Positions 17,542 through 26,776 of a stretch of DNA of 64,000 nt are shown here, one piece after another. The stretch's first letter is position 1; every line of letters begins with the position of its first letter. Source of the stretch: Tabrizicola sp. (GTDB lineage: Bacteria > Pseudomonadota > Alphaproteobacteria > Rhodobacterales > Rhodobacteraceae); contig NZ_JAUCZH010000008.1 of the NCBI RefSeq assembly GCF_030373185.1, forward strand, positions 124,001 to 188,000. Direction: 5' to 3'. Under the pieces are notes generated by a model. It was given only the letters and a program-made list of their open reading frames with translations, was not told the origin of the DNA and did no database searches. Both the position numbers and the translations under genes were made by a program.

Positions 17542-17661
17542 TCAGGCGATCCACACGATGACGGTGGTGAAGACGGCAAGGAAAACGAGGACGGCCGCCG
17601 CCACCATCCCGGTCTGGCGCATTTCTTGCTTGGTCGGTTTGCGGTCGGGGTCAGGGTTCAT
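17542..17661 (-). CDS. 39-aa single-helix membrane peptide between pyrB and the PH-like genes
   Basis: A short frame of 39 codons starting ATG at 17661, which overlaps the pyrB stop in an ATGA arrangement, and ending TGA at 17544-17542, two bases before the next ATG. It has a charged N-terminus ([16 protein letters not shown]) followed by one hydrophobic helix ([20 protein letters not shown]). The exact packing between two overlapping genes and clean topology argue that it is a real gene. Function unknown. Confidence 0.7.
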   Translation of the reverse strand: MNPDPDRKPTKQEMRQTGMVAAAVLVFLAVFTTVIVWIA

Positions 17662-18620
17662 GCCATCATCCCCACGATCTTGCGCCCGCGCTCCGCCCGC
17701 AGGTTGCGGGCCAGCAGGTCCATGCAGGCCATCCGCACTGCCACCCCCATTTCGACCTGATCCTGAATCACGGAACGGTTGATGTCATCTGCCAGTTCGC
17801 CGTCGATCTCTACCCCCCGGTTCATCGGGCCGGGGTGCATGACGATGGCATCGGGCGCGGCATAGGCCAGCTTTTCCGCATCCAGCCCGTAGCGGTGGTA
17901 ATATTCGCGTTCCGATGGGATGAAGCCGCCGTCCATCCGTTCCTTTTGCAGCCGCAGCATCATCACCACATCCGCGCCCTTCAACCCTTCGCGCATGTCG
18001 TCAAACAGCTCGCAGCCGAAGTCTTCAACGCCGGACGGCATCAGGGTCGGCGGGGCGATCAGCCGCAAGCGGTTTTCCATCTTGCCCAGCAGGATCAGGT
18101 TTGACCGGGCCACCCGGCTGTGCGCGATGTCGCCGCAGATGGCAATCGTCAGACGTTGCAGCCTCCCCTTGGCGCGGCGGATGGTCAGCGCGTCCAAAAG
18201 GGCCTGCGTCGGGTGTTCGTGGCGTCCGTCGCCCGCGTTCAGGACCGCGCAATCCACCTTTTGCGCCAAAAGGTTCACCGCCCCGGAAGACCCGTGCCGC
18301 ACGACCAGAAGATCGGGGTGCATCGCGTTCAGCGTCATTGCCGTGTCGATCAGGGTTTCGCCCTTCTTCACCGACGAATTGGCCACCGACATGTTCATCA
18401 CATCCGCGCCCAGCCGTTTGCCGGCAAGCTCAAAGCTGGACTGCGTGCGGGTCGAGGCCTCGAAGAACAGATTTATCTGCGTCATCCCGGCCAGGACGTC
18501 GGATTGCTTGACCGTGCGGCGGTTCATCTCGACATAGCGGTCGGCAAGATCAAGGACCGTGGTGATCTCCAGCGGGCCAAGCTGTTCGATCCCAAGAAGA
18601 TGGCGGGCGCGGAAGGCCAT
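17658..18620 (-). CDS. pyrB: Aspartate carbamoyltransferase catalytic subunit
   Basis: Second step of pyrimidine synthesis: carbamoyl phosphate plus L-aspartate gives N-carbamoyl-aspartate. 320 aa. Carbamoyl-phosphate motif [12 protein letters not shown], then [22 protein letters not shown], the [11 protein letters not shown] segment and [13 protein letters not shown] near the C-terminus. Start at 18620 follows AAGGGG by about eight bases; the open frame upstream is ignored. First gene of a six-gene overlapping operon that includes the inactive dihydroorotase homologue, its probable assembly partner. Divergent from the uracil-DNA glycosylase. Confidence 0.94.
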   Translation of the reverse strand: MAFRARHLLGIEQLGPLEITTVLDLADRYVEMNRRTVKQSDVLAGMTQINLFFEASTRTQSSFELAGKRLGADVMNMSVANSSVKKGETLIDTAMTLNAMHPDLLVVRHGSSGAVNLLAQKVDCAVLNAGDGRHEHPTQALLDALTIRRAKGRLQRLTIAICGDIAHSRVARSNLILLGKMENRLRLIAPPTLMPSGVEDFGCELFDDMREGLKGADVVMMLRLQKERMDGGFIPSEREYYHRYGLDAEKLAYAAPDAIVMHPGPMNRGVEIDGELADDINRSVIQDQVEMGVAVRMACMDLLARNLRAERGRKIVGMMA

Positions 18621-18738
18621 GGGCGGATCCCCTTCGATTTGGTTCTCTATGTCAAACCCGGGGCAAGGGGGCAAGCGTCAGGGTGGTGTCTTGGGGTTCA
18701 CTCTGGCCCCCGGCGCTGCAACCGCCTACCTTTCGCGC

Positions 18739-19560
18739 ATGGGAATCGCTGCGAACATCACCGACGATTGGCACGCGTCACTTGCCGCCCTTGCCTGGCA
18801 GGTCGAGGCGGGCGCGGATGAGGCTTGCGGTGACGCGCCCGTCAACCGCTATGACCTTGCAGCCGAAGCCCCGCGCGCGGCGGTTCCGGCGCGGGTTGCT
18901 GGGGGGCAGTCCACCCTGCCTGCCAATCCCGCCGCAGCTTTGGCCATTGGTCCGGCGACCGATCCGGTCGCTGTGGCCCGCTCGTTGGCGGCAACGGCGC
19001 AGACGCTTGTGGAATTGCACAAGGCGGTAGCGGGGTTCGATCTGTGCGAGTTGAAACGCGGCGCCCGGAATACGGTCTTTTCCGACGGCAATCCGGCAGC
19101 GCGGGTGCTGGTTCTGGGTGAGGCGCCGGGCCGTGAAGAAGACCTTGAAGGACGTCCCTTCGTCGGTCAGGCCGGGCAGCTTCTGGACCGGATGTTTGCC
19201 GCGATCGGTCTGTCGCGGACCTCGGCCGATCCGGCCACGGGGCTTTACATCACCAATGTCATGCCATGGCGGCCCCCGGCCAACCGTGACCCGGACGCTT
19301 CGGAAATCGCCATGATGCGCCCCTTTGTCGAACGCCACATCGCGCTGGCCGACCCAGAGGTGATCGTGGTCATGGGCAACACGCCGCTGGAGGCGATGAC
19401 CGGCAGTCGCGGCATTCTGCGGGCGCGGGGGAACTGGTCGCAGGCCTTGGGCAAGCCGCTCCTGCCGATGACGCATCCGGCATATCTCTTGCGCAACCCG
19501 GCCGCCAAGCGCGAGGCATGGGCCGACCTTCTGGCCTTGCAGGCAAGGCTTCGCGGATGA
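18739..19560 (+). CDS. Family-4-like uracil-DNA glycosylase without the iron-sulfur cysteines
   Basis: 273 aa. Motif A GEAPGREEDLEGRPFVG and motif B HPAYLLRN identify the family-4 uracil-DNA glycosylase fold, which removes uracil from DNA. Family-4 enzymes use four Cys to hold a 4Fe-4S cluster. Here the CxxC position reads FDLC, KCRPP reads PWRPP, and the last Cys (before the P-F/L segment) is Met, so three of four ligands are gone. An extra Ala/Pro-rich N-terminal part of about 90 residues precedes the domain. Its stop overlaps the LysE gene (ATGA). Confidence 0.88.
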   Translation: MGIAANITDDWHASLAALAWQVEAGADEACGDAPVNRYDLAAEAPRAAVPARVAGGQSTLPANPAAALAIGPATDPVAVARSLAATAQTLVELHKAVAGFDLCELKRGARNTVFSDGNPAARVLVLGEAPGREEDLEGRPFVGQAGQLLDRMFAAIGLSRTSADPATGLYITNVMPWRPPANRDPDASEIAMMRPFVERHIALADPEVIVVMGNTPLEAMTGSRGILRARGNWSQALGKPLLPMTHPAYLLRNPAAKREAWADLLALQARLRG

Positions 19561-20189
19561 TGTTGCCGGTTGAAACCCTGACCCTTCTGGCCTTCATCCC
19601 CGCCGGGCTGGCACTGAACCTGACGCCGGGGGCGGACATGATGTTCTGCCTTGGGCAAGGGCTGAAAGGGGGGCGTCGCGCGGCGATGGCGGCGAATTTC
19701 GGTATTGCGGCGGGCGGTATGGTGCATGTCACCCTTGCCGCCCTTGGCCTTGGCGCGCTGGTCGCCGCGCATCCGGCAGCGTTTGAGCTGATCCGCTGGC
19801 TTGGGGTCGGGTATCTTCTGTGGCTTGCCCAGTCGGCGCTGCGGTCGCCCTTGCCCGTGGTCGGGGTCGATGTCGTGCCGCTTCCGGCCTTGCGCGTCTT
19901 TGGTCAGGCGCTGATGGTCAACCTCTTGAACCCCAAGGTGATCCTGTTCATCCTTGCCTTCCTGCCGCAATTCGTGAACCCCGCCCGCCCGATCCTGCCG
20001 CAGTTCCTGACGCTGGGGGTGGTCTTTGCCATTGGTGGGCTGATCGTGAACGGTGCCGTCGGCCTGTTTGCAGGCTCCATCGGCCAGCGACTTGCGCGGT
20101 CTGCCGGGTTTGCCCGCTGGCTTGGCCGGATCAGCGCGGGGATATTCGGCATGCTGGCCCTGCGGCTGGCGCTGCTGCAACGCAATTGA
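19557..20189 (+). CDS. LysE/RhtB-family amino-acid exporter
   Basis: 210-aa inner-membrane protein with about six helices. The family signature is clear: an N-terminal FIPAGLALNLTPGADMMFCL segment followed by GLKGGRRAAMAANFGIAAG, and in the middle GQALMVNLLNPKVILFILAFLPQFV. Such proteins export amino acids or related metabolites; the substrate cannot be told from sequence. The start ATG overlaps the uracil-DNA glycosylase stop, and moaB follows after 21 bases, so the three probably share a transcript. Confidence 0.88.
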   Translation: MMLPVETLTLLAFIPAGLALNLTPGADMMFCLGQGLKGGRRAAMAANFGIAAGGMVHVTLAALGLGALVAAHPAAFELIRWLGVGYLLWLAQSALRSPLPVVGVDVVPLPALRVFGQALMVNLLNPKVILFILAFLPQFVNPARPILPQFLTLGVVFAIGGLIVNGAVGLFAGSIGQRLARSAGFARWLGRISAGIFGMLALRLALLQRN

Positions 20190-20210
20190 CCCCCGAAAGA
20201 GGCCCCAGCA

Positions 20211-20753
20211 ATGTCCCGGATCGACGAAAGCCTGCCCTTCCACCCTGTCCGCATTGCGGTGCTGACGGTCAGTGACACCCGCACCCCCGAGACCGACCGT
20301 TCCGGTGACACGCTGGTCGAACGGCTGACCGGGGCAGGGCATCTCTTGATGGCCCGCGGGATCGTTCAGGATGACCGCGCCACCATTGCCGCCCGGCTGC
20401 GCGCCTGGATCGCCGATCCGGAGGTGGACGCAATCCTGACCACCGGCGGCACCGGCCTGACCGGGCGCGATGTGACAGTCGAGGCGCATCGGGACGTCTA
20501 TGAGAAAGAGATCGAGGCATTCGGCACGGTCTTCACCATCGTCAGCATGCAAAAGATCGGCACCAGTGCCGTTCAAAGCCGGGCCTGTGGCGGGGTGGCG
20601 GGGGGAACCTACCTTTTCGCGCTGCCCGGCAGCCCCGGTGCCTGTCGCGATGCCTGGGATGATATCCTGCAGTTCCAGTTCGACAGCCGACACCGGCCCT
20701 GCAACTTTGTCGAGATCATGCCGCGTCTGGAAGAACATTTGCGACGGAAATAA
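20211..20753 (+). CDS. moaB: Molybdenum cofactor biosynthesis protein B
   Basis: 180-aa MoaB/MogA-fold protein of molybdopterin synthesis, thought to adenylylate molybdopterin. Motifs: VLTVSDTRTPETDRSGDTL near the N-terminus, TTGGTGLTGRDVTVEA, and LFALPGSPGACRDAWDDIL. A purine-rich AAAGAGG precedes the ATG. Third gene of the glycosylase-lysE-moaB plus-strand run. Confidence 0.92.
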   Translation: MSRIDESLPFHPVRIAVLTVSDTRTPETDRSGDTLVERLTGAGHLLMARGIVQDDRATIAARLRAWIADPEVDAILTTGGTGLTGRDVTVEAHRDVYEKEIEAFGTVFTIVSMQKIGTSAVQSRACGGVAGGTYLFALPGSPGACRDAWDDILQFQFDSRHRPCNFVEIMPRLEEHLRRK

Positions 20754-20848
20754 GGGCGGGCGGCGTAACATCTGCGTGGTCCGGGTGCCGCATGGCTGGA
20801 AGATTCCGCTGTTCGCGCTAGGCTCCATTGTCCGGACAAGGGGTGGTC

Positions 20849-22321
20849 ATGCGATTTCTAGCGCGAAGTCTGACGGGTTTGCTGCTTTTTGCGGTGACGC
20901 TGGCCCTTCTGGGGCTGGCGGCGATGACGGTGGGCAATGCCCTGCGCCAAAGCCAGGAGCCGGGCGGCCCGGGCCGTCCGGCGCAGGAACGGGTGGTCGC
21001 GGCCAATGTGGTGACGCTGACGCCCCAGACGATCACCCCGCAGTTGACCGCCTTTGGCAAGGTCGAGGCGCGCCGGTCACTGGACCTGCGCACCAAGGCA
21101 TCCGGGACGGTGATCTGGGTGGCTGACAGCTTCCGCAACGGGCTTGCTGTCACGGAAGGTGAGGTGCTGGTGCGCCTTGACCCGGCCCCGGCAACCGAGG
21201 CGCTGTCCCTCGCCGAGGCCGGCTTGACCGAAGCCCGGGCCAATGCTGCCGAGGCGGTGGCGGCGGTGACGCTTGCCGAAGATGATCTGGCGGCAGCCGA
21301 GGCTCAGGCCAGTCTCAGGCGGCAGGCGTTGACCCGGCAGCAGGATATCGCGGCGCGGGGGGCAGGGTCGTCGCAGGCGGTTGAAACGGCTGAACTGGCG
21401 GCCTCGGCGGCGGATCAGGCGGTCTTGTCGCGCCGGCAGGCGCTGGCCTCGGCGCGGGCGCGGGTGGATCAGACGGCGGTCGCGGTGACACGGGCCGACA
21501 TTGCGCTGGGCGAAGCGGCGCGCGCGCTGGCGGAAACCGAATTGCGCGCCGGTATTTCGGGCCGCGTCGAAGGCGTGTCGCTGGTGGCGGGTGCCGTGGT
21601 CAGCGGGAATGAGGTCTTGGGTCGGGTGGTCGACCCGTCCGCGCTCGACGTGGCGGTGCGCCTGTCCACGGCGCAGTTCGGGCTCTTGCTTGATCCGGCG
21701 GGCAGTCTGCGGGGCGGGGTGGTGACCATCTTGCTGAACGGCATTGGTGCCGGGCCGCTTACGGGCCGTCTGGACCGTGTGGGCGCAACTGTAGGCGAAG
21801 GGCAGACGGGCCGTCTGGTCTATGTCGCGCTGGACGAAGGACCGGGCATGGAAGCCCGGGTGCAGCCGGGTGATTTCGTCACCGTCCGCATCGAGGAGGC
21901 CCCGCTGGCCGATGCGGCACTGCTGCCTGCCACGGCGGTCGGGCGCAATGGAACGGTGCTGGCGCTTGGGCCGGATGACCGGCTTGAGGAAACCCCGGTT
22001 GATGTGCTGCGGCGGCAGGGTGATGACGTGATCCTGCGCGTCGGCAGCCTTGCCGGGCGCGAGATCGTTCTGGAACGATCAGTCTTTCTGGGCGAAGGCA
22101 TCCGCATCCGCCCGATCCGCCCCGGCGCTGATGCGACCGAAGATGACGCGACTGAAGACGAGGTCAACCTGACCCCCGAACGCCGCGCCGCGCTGATCGC
22201 GCTGGTCGAGGCCAGCGACAGCATGCCGGATGAAATGAAGGCCCGCCTGCTGCAACAGCTTCAGGCCGATACCGTCCCCGCCGAGGTGATCAACCGGCTT
22301 GAGCGGCGGATGGACGGCTGA
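20849..22321 (+). CDS. RND efflux periplasmic adaptor (membrane fusion protein)
   Basis: 490 aa. N-terminal membrane anchor (about residues 8-30), then the biotinyl-lipoyl half FGKVEARRSLDLRTKASGTV, a long alpha-helical hairpin region rich in Ala/Glu (residues about 110-220), and the beta-barrel part. The start at 20849 has AAGGGG upstream. An in-frame TTG at 20828 is less likely. It is separated by a single base from the RND pump gene, so the two form a classic adaptor-pump operon. The outer-membrane channel is not encoded nearby. Confidence 0.88.
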   Translation: MRFLARSLTGLLLFAVTLALLGLAAMTVGNALRQSQEPGGPGRPAQERVVAANVVTLTPQTITPQLTAFGKVEARRSLDLRTKASGTVIWVADSFRNGLAVTEGEVLVRLDPAPATEALSLAEAGLTEARANAAEAVAAVTLAEDDLAAAEAQASLRRQALTRQQDIAARGAGSSQAVETAELAASAADQAVLSRRQALASARARVDQTAVAVTRADIALGEAARALAETELRAGISGRVEGVSLVAGAVVSGNEVLGRVVDPSALDVAVRLSTAQFGLLLDPAGSLRGGVVTILLNGIGAGPLTGRLDRVGATVGEGQTGRLVYVALDEGPGMEARVQPGDFVTVRIEEAPLADAALLPATAVGRNGTVLALGPDDRLEETPVDVLRRQGDDVILRVGSLAGREIVLERSVFLGEGIRIRPIRPGADATEDDATEDEVNLTPERRAALIALVEASDSMPDEMKARLLQQLQADTVPAEVINRLERRMDG

Positions 22322-22322
22322 G

Positions 22323-25300
22323 ATGGGCCTGATAACCTACTTCGCCCGCCACCGCACCATCGCAAACCTGCTTTTGGTCATTCTGGTGGTCGCCGGGGTC
22401 ATAGCGGCCAGTAACATGCGGGCGCAATATTTCCCCGACGTGATCCTGAATGAGGTCAATGTTACTGTCACCTGGGACGGGGCCGGGGCCGAGGATGTTG
22501 ACCGCGCCATTGTGCAGGTGCTGGAGCCGGTTTTCCTGACCATCGACGGGGTGGCAGAGGTCAGCTCACGCGCCAGTGAGGGCCGCGCGAACATAACGCT
22601 TGAATTTGAACCCAACGTCGCCCTCACCGCCGCCGAGGATGAGGTGCAGTCCGCCGTCGATGCGGTCAACACGCTGCCCGATGGCGCGGATGACCCGGTT
22701 GTCGCTTCGGCTGCATGGCGCGACCGGGTGACGGATGTGCTGATCAGCGGGCCGGTCGGGGTGGACCAGCTTGCTCGCTTTGCCGACGAATTCACCGGCC
22801 GTTTGTTTGCCGCCGGAATCACCCGTGCCACGATCAGCGGCCTTGCCGCCCCCGAAACCGTGGTCGAGGTCTCCTCGAACCGCTTGATGCAGCATGACAT
22901 CACCATGTCCGAGGTGGCATCGGCCATCGGCGCGGCCGTCACGGATGCCCCGGCGGGTGAGTTGGGCGAAGGCGCGCGGCTGCGGACCGGAAGCCAGCGC
23001 CGGACCGTGGCCGAGATTGCCGCGATTCCGCTGCGATCCCTGCCCGACGGCAGCACGCTGACCGTGGGCGATATCGCCACGATCCGCGCCAACTCGGTCA
23101 ACTCGGTGCGTGCGGCCTTTGTGGGCGACAACCCGGCAATGACGATCCGGGTGGACCGGGTCGATGACGGAGACGCGATCCGCATGCAGGCCACCGTGGC
23201 CGAAGTGGCCGCCGAGATGCAGACCGGCCTGCCTCCGGGGGTGACGGTCGATCTGGTCCGCACCCGGGCAGAGCAGATCAGCGACCGGCTGGTTCTTCTG
23301 ATCGACAACGGGCTGACCGGGCTGGCACTGGTGCTGGCCCTCTTGTTCCTGTTCTTGAACGCACGCATCGCCTTTTGGGTCGCTGCGGGGATTCCGGTGG
23401 CGATGATCGCCTCACTTGCCGGGATGTGGGCGTTGGGCCTGACGCTGAACATGATGTCGCTGTTTGCCCTGATCATCATGCTGGGGATCGTGGTTGATGA
23501 TGCTATCGTCGTCGGTGAACACGCCGATTTCCGGGTGCGCAAGCTGGGCGAAACGCCTGCGGTCGCGGCGGAAAACGCCGCGCGCTGGATGGCGGCACCG
23601 GTCTTTGCGTCATCCATCACCACGATCATCGCGTTCCTTGGGCTGCTGGCGGTGGGCGGGCGGTTTGGTGACCTGATCCTTGCCATTCCGATCACCGTGG
23701 TGATCGTGCTGATCGCATCCCTGATCGAGTGTTTCCTGATCCTGCCGAACCACCTGAAACATGCGCTGCGCCCGTCCGGCCAGGAAAACTGGTATGACTG
23801 GCCCTCGACCCAAGTGAACCGGGGGATGGTCTGGCTGGGTGCAAATGTTGTCCGCCCGGTGACCCACTTCGTGATCGTCGCGCGCTATCCGGTGCTGGCG
23901 GCGGCGGTTCTGGCGCTGGCAGTGCAGGCGGCGATGTTCCTGCGCGGCGATGTGCAGTTTCGCTTTTTCGCGCCGCCGGAACAGGCCTCGGTCAGCGGCA
24001 GTTTCGCCATGCTGCCGGGTGCGGCGCGCGAGGATACCCTTGCCATGTTGCGCGAATTGCAGCGCGCTGCTGATGTTGTGACAGCGCGGTTCGAGGCCGA
24101 ACATGGTCGGAACCCTGCCACCTTCATGTTGGCCGAGATCGGCGGCGGTGCGGGCCGCAGCCTTTCGGGGGCCGATACCAAGGGGCCGGACCAGTTGGGT
24201 TCGATCTCGATGGAACTGATCAGCCCGGACCTGCGGCCCTATCCGACCTCGGCCTTCATCGCGGCCCTGAACGAAGAGGTCGTGCCGCATCCGCTGCTGG
24301 AAGAGCTCAGCTTCCGCAACGCCTTTTTCGGGCCGGGCGGCGCGTCGCTGTCGGTTGATCTTTACGGTGGCGAAGCGGAAACCCTGAAAGCCGCAGCCGA
24401 GGCGTTGAAGGCCGCCCTTGCCGTCTACCCCGAGGTTTCGGGGCTTGAAGATACCCTGTCTTACGACAAGGAAGAACTGATCCTGACCCTGACCCCACAG
24501 GGCGAAAGCCTTGGCTTTGACACCGCAACTCTGGCCCGCGCGCTACGCGAACGGCTGGGCGGAATCGAGGCGGCCACCTACCCCGACGGGCCGCGACAGG
24601 CCTCGATCCGGGTGGAACTGCCGGACGATGAGCTGACGGCGGATTTTCTGAACCGCAGCCTGATCCGCGCGGCGGCGGGGGTTTATGTGCCGCTGTCCGA
24701 TATCGTGGCGGTCGAAAGCCGGTCCGGCTTTTCCACGGTGCGGCGGGAAAACGGCTTGCGGCTGGTGTCTGTCACCGGCGACCTTGCCGAAGATGACCCC
24801 GCCCGCGCAACCGAGGTTCAGCGCGCCTTGAAGGAAGACATCCTGCCCCGCATCGCGCAGGATTTCGGGCTTGGCTGGCAGTTGTCCGGTCAGGCGGCGA
24901 ACGAGCGGGAATTCATGGGCGGCGCCGCCGTCGCACTCGTTCTGTGCCTGTTGGGGATCTATCTGGCGCTGGCGTGGATCTTTGCCCACTGGACCCGGCC
25001 TTTGGTGGTTATGGCCGTCATTCCCTTTGGTCTGGTCGGCGCGATCTTCGGGCATTGGTTCTGGGGCATGCCGCTGTCGATGTTCTCGATTGTCGGGTTG
25101 ATCGGGATGGTGGGGATCATCATCAACGATTCCATCGTGCTGGTCAGCACGATCGACCAGTATTCCGAACGCCGTGGCCTGCGCCCGGCCATCATCGACG
25201 GGGTGGTTGACCGGTTCCGCCCGGTGCTGCTGACCACGCTGACGACGGTGCTTGGCCTGACCCCGCTGCTGTATGAACGGTCTTCGCAAGCGGAATTCCT

Positions 25301-25682
25301 GAAGCCCACGGTTATCACGCTGGTCTTTGGCCTTGCCTTCGGGATGGTGCTGGTCCTGATCGTGGTGCCTGCACTGATGGCCGCGCAGGCAGACATCGCG
25401 CGGACCTTCCGGACCCTGAAGCGCGCCTTGCGTGCCGGGCCGCGAGGCTTGCGTATGGCCATGATCCCGGCGGTTGCCGGCATGGCGGCACTGGCCGTGG
25501 CTTTGCCGTTCTGGTCGGCGCTGACTGGTGGGCTGCCGGGTTGGATCCTGGCAATTTCGCCTGGCCTGGCCGAGGTAAACCCGGGGGTCGCAGCCGTAGG
25601 CCTGTTCCTTCTGGGGGCGCTGGTGCTGTGGCTTGCCGCAGTGATCGCGTCTCTGGTGGGGGTGCGGCCAAGGCGCGGCTGA
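22323..25682 (+). CDS. RND-family efflux permease (AcrB-like)
   Basis: 1119-aa inner-membrane proton-driven pump. N-terminal helix after FARHRTIANLLLVILVVAGV, the porter-domain segment YFPDVILNEVNVTVTW, and the membrane motif LGIVVDDAIVVGEH (the Asp pair used for proton relay in helix 4) are clear, as is the second half with IVGLIGMVGIIINDSIVLV. The C-terminus carries two extra hydrophobic segments (about residues 1050-1115). Substrate unknown. Overall type is closer to the alphaproteobacterial AcrB/MdtB-like group than to heavy-metal CusA pumps. Confidence 0.9.
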   Translation: MGLITYFARHRTIANLLLVILVVAGVIAASNMRAQYFPDVILNEVNVTVTWDGAGAEDVDRAIVQVLEPVFLTIDGVAEVSSRASEGRANITLEFEPNVALTAAEDEVQSAVDAVNTLPDGADDPVVASAAWRDRVTDVLISGPVGVDQLARFADEFTGRLFAAGITRATISGLAAPETVVEVSSNRLMQHDITMSEVASAIGAAVTDAPAGELGEGARLRTGSQRRTVAEIAAIPLRSLPDGSTLTVGDIATIRANSVNSVRAAFVGDNPAMTIRVDRVDDGDAIRMQATVAEVAAEMQTGLPPGVTVDLVRTRAEQISDRLVLLIDNGLTGLALVLALLFLFLNARIAFWVAAGIPVAMIASLAGMWALGLTLNMMSLFALIIMLGIVVDDAIVVGEHADFRVRKLGETPAVAAENAARWMAAPVFASSITTIIAFLGLLAVGGRFGDLILAIPITVVIVLIASLIECFLILPNHLKHALRPSGQENWYDWPSTQVNRGMVWLGANVVRPVTHFVIVARYPVLAAAVLALAVQAAMFLRGDVQFRFFAPPEQASVSGSFAMLPGAAREDTLAMLRELQRAADVVTARFEAEHGRNPATFMLAEIGGGAGRSLSGADTKGPDQLGSISMELISPDLRPYPTSAFIAALNEEVVPHPLLEELSFRNAFFGPGGASLSVDLYGGEAETLKAAAEALKAALAVYPEVSGLEDTLSYDKEELILTLTPQGESLGFDTATLARALRERLGGIEAATYPDGPRQASIRVELPDDELTADFLNRSLIRAAAGVYVPLSDIVAVESRSGFSTVRRENGLRLVSVTGDLAEDDPARATEVQRALKEDILPRIAQDFGLGWQLSGQAANEREFMGGAAVALVLCLLGIYLALAWIFAHWTRPLVVMAVIPFGLVGAIFGHWFWGMPLSMFSIVGLIGMVGIIINDSIVLVSTIDQYSERRGLRPAIIDGVVDRFRPVLLTTLTTVLGLTPLLYERSSQAEFLKPTVITLVFGLAFGMVLVLIVVPALMAAQADIARTFRTLKRALRAGPRGLRMAMIPAVAGMAALAVALPFWSALTGGLPGWILAISPGLAEVNPGVAAVGLFLLGALVLWLAAVIASLVGVRPRRG

Positions 25683-25705
25683 TCCCCCTCGGCGGCGGTC
25701 ACGAA

Positions 25706-25828
25706 GGGCAGCAGCCTTGGAGGGGCAGCAGCCTTGGGGGGCATGAAGCTGGTGCCGGATCAGCGCCCGCCTTGCTGGGTTCCGACGCCCAATACTCGCA
25801 CCCAATGTACTCGCACCCAATCCTCGCG
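25706..25828. repeat. Two sets of short direct repeats downstream of the RND pump
   Basis: GGGCAGCAGCCTTGG occurs at 25706-25720 and 25723-25737. A second set with the core CCCAAT...CTCGC occurs three times between 25788 and 25828. Both lie in the 167-bp gap between the convergent RND pump and the DsbD-like gene. Such arrays can arise by slippage. No function is apparent. Confidence 0.7.
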
Positions 25829-25849
25829 CCAGTTTTCAGCGCCTGGCGT

Positions 25850-26653
25850 TCAGGGCGAGGGGCAGCCCCGAACCTCAACAGCACTGCCTTTCGACAGGAC
25901 CGTCATGGTTACTTCTGATCGGTCAAGCGCAAAGGGGACACCATCAGGAGCCACCATTTCGGTCATCGAAACCAGATCACCGCCTTCGCGCTGGGTTATG
26001 GCCTCGGCCACCCAGACGGCGGGATCCGATGTCTCGAAAGCCACGACTTCGGGTGTGCCGGGGTCTGGCAGGCGCAAACGGGCAGTCAGCCGCAATCCGT
26101 CGGCAATCGGGTCAATGGTGCAGGTGACCCGCGTCACCCCGGCTTCACCCGCCGTCTCTGCCCGCTGGGCCAGAGCGTTGGAAATACTGTCATCCGGCGC
26201 GCCGGGTGTCGTCAGTTCGGAAGCAAGCGTCAGGCTGGCCGGAAGACAAATGTCGTCGCAGACGCCAAGCTCCACCTGCACCGCAAGCAGGACAGGACGC
26301 GCCGGGTCGATCGCCGTCACCTCCAGCGGCAGCACCAGCCGATTGTGGTAGCCGATCGTTTGCAGACCGTTGACCTCGAAGACCGACGGTCTTGGCCAGT
26401 GGATGCGCACGGACTTCACGTTGCTTGAGGCCGACCAGTCGAACCTGGGGGGAATCCCCGCGTCGCCCGGGCTGCGCCAGTAGGTCTTCCAGCCGGGCGC
26501 AAGGCTTAGATCCATCGCGGCCATATGGGCGCCGCTGTCCATCTGCCAGCCGGGCCGCAGGGTTGCGCCAAGGACGTCATCTTGCGTTGTTGCGCCGACC
26601 GGAACGGCCGCCAGCGCAAGAATGAGGGCGAGGGGAGTGTGGAAACCAGACAT
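25850..26653 (-). CDS. DsbD N-terminal (alpha) domain-containing periplasmic protein
   Basis: 267 aa beginning with a signal peptide (HTPLALILALAAVPVGA). The rest matches the DsbD-alpha thiol:disulfide interchange domain only: WKTYWRSPGDAGIPPRF, then QTIGYHNRLVLPLEV and a VCDDICLPA segment with two Cys that would form the redox pair. Without the DsbD membrane and gamma domains it probably acts as a stand-alone periplasmic redox or copper/cytochrome-related protein. Start at 26653 is the ATG giving the signal peptide; the long open frame upstream is not coding. Divergent from yqgE. Confidence 0.85.
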   Translation of the reverse strand: MSGFHTPLALILALAAVPVGATTQDDVLGATLRPGWQMDSGAHMAAMDLSLAPGWKTYWRSPGDAGIPPRFDWSASSNVKSVRIHWPRPSVFEVNGLQTIGYHNRLVLPLEVTAIDPARPVLLAVQVELGVCDDICLPASLTLASELTTPGAPDDSISNALAQRAETAGEAGVTRVTCTIDPIADGLRLTARLRLPDPGTPEVVAFETSDPAVWVAEAITQREGGDLVSMTEMVAPDGVPFALDRSEVTMTVLSKGSAVEVRGCPSP

Positions 26654-26776
26654 GCCCCCAACATAGGCAGGGATGCGCGGCAGGGAAATCACTTTGCGGC
26701 GACATGCCGTGAGCGTGACATTCTGGCCCAAGGGGCTTGAGAGAGGCGGTTCCTCAGCCCATGTTGGACAGCAGGC

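Noticed and set aside
19245-20828. Long minus-strand open frame opposite lysE and moaB
   Set aside because: Arg/His/Pro-rich shadow of three recognised plus-strand genes.
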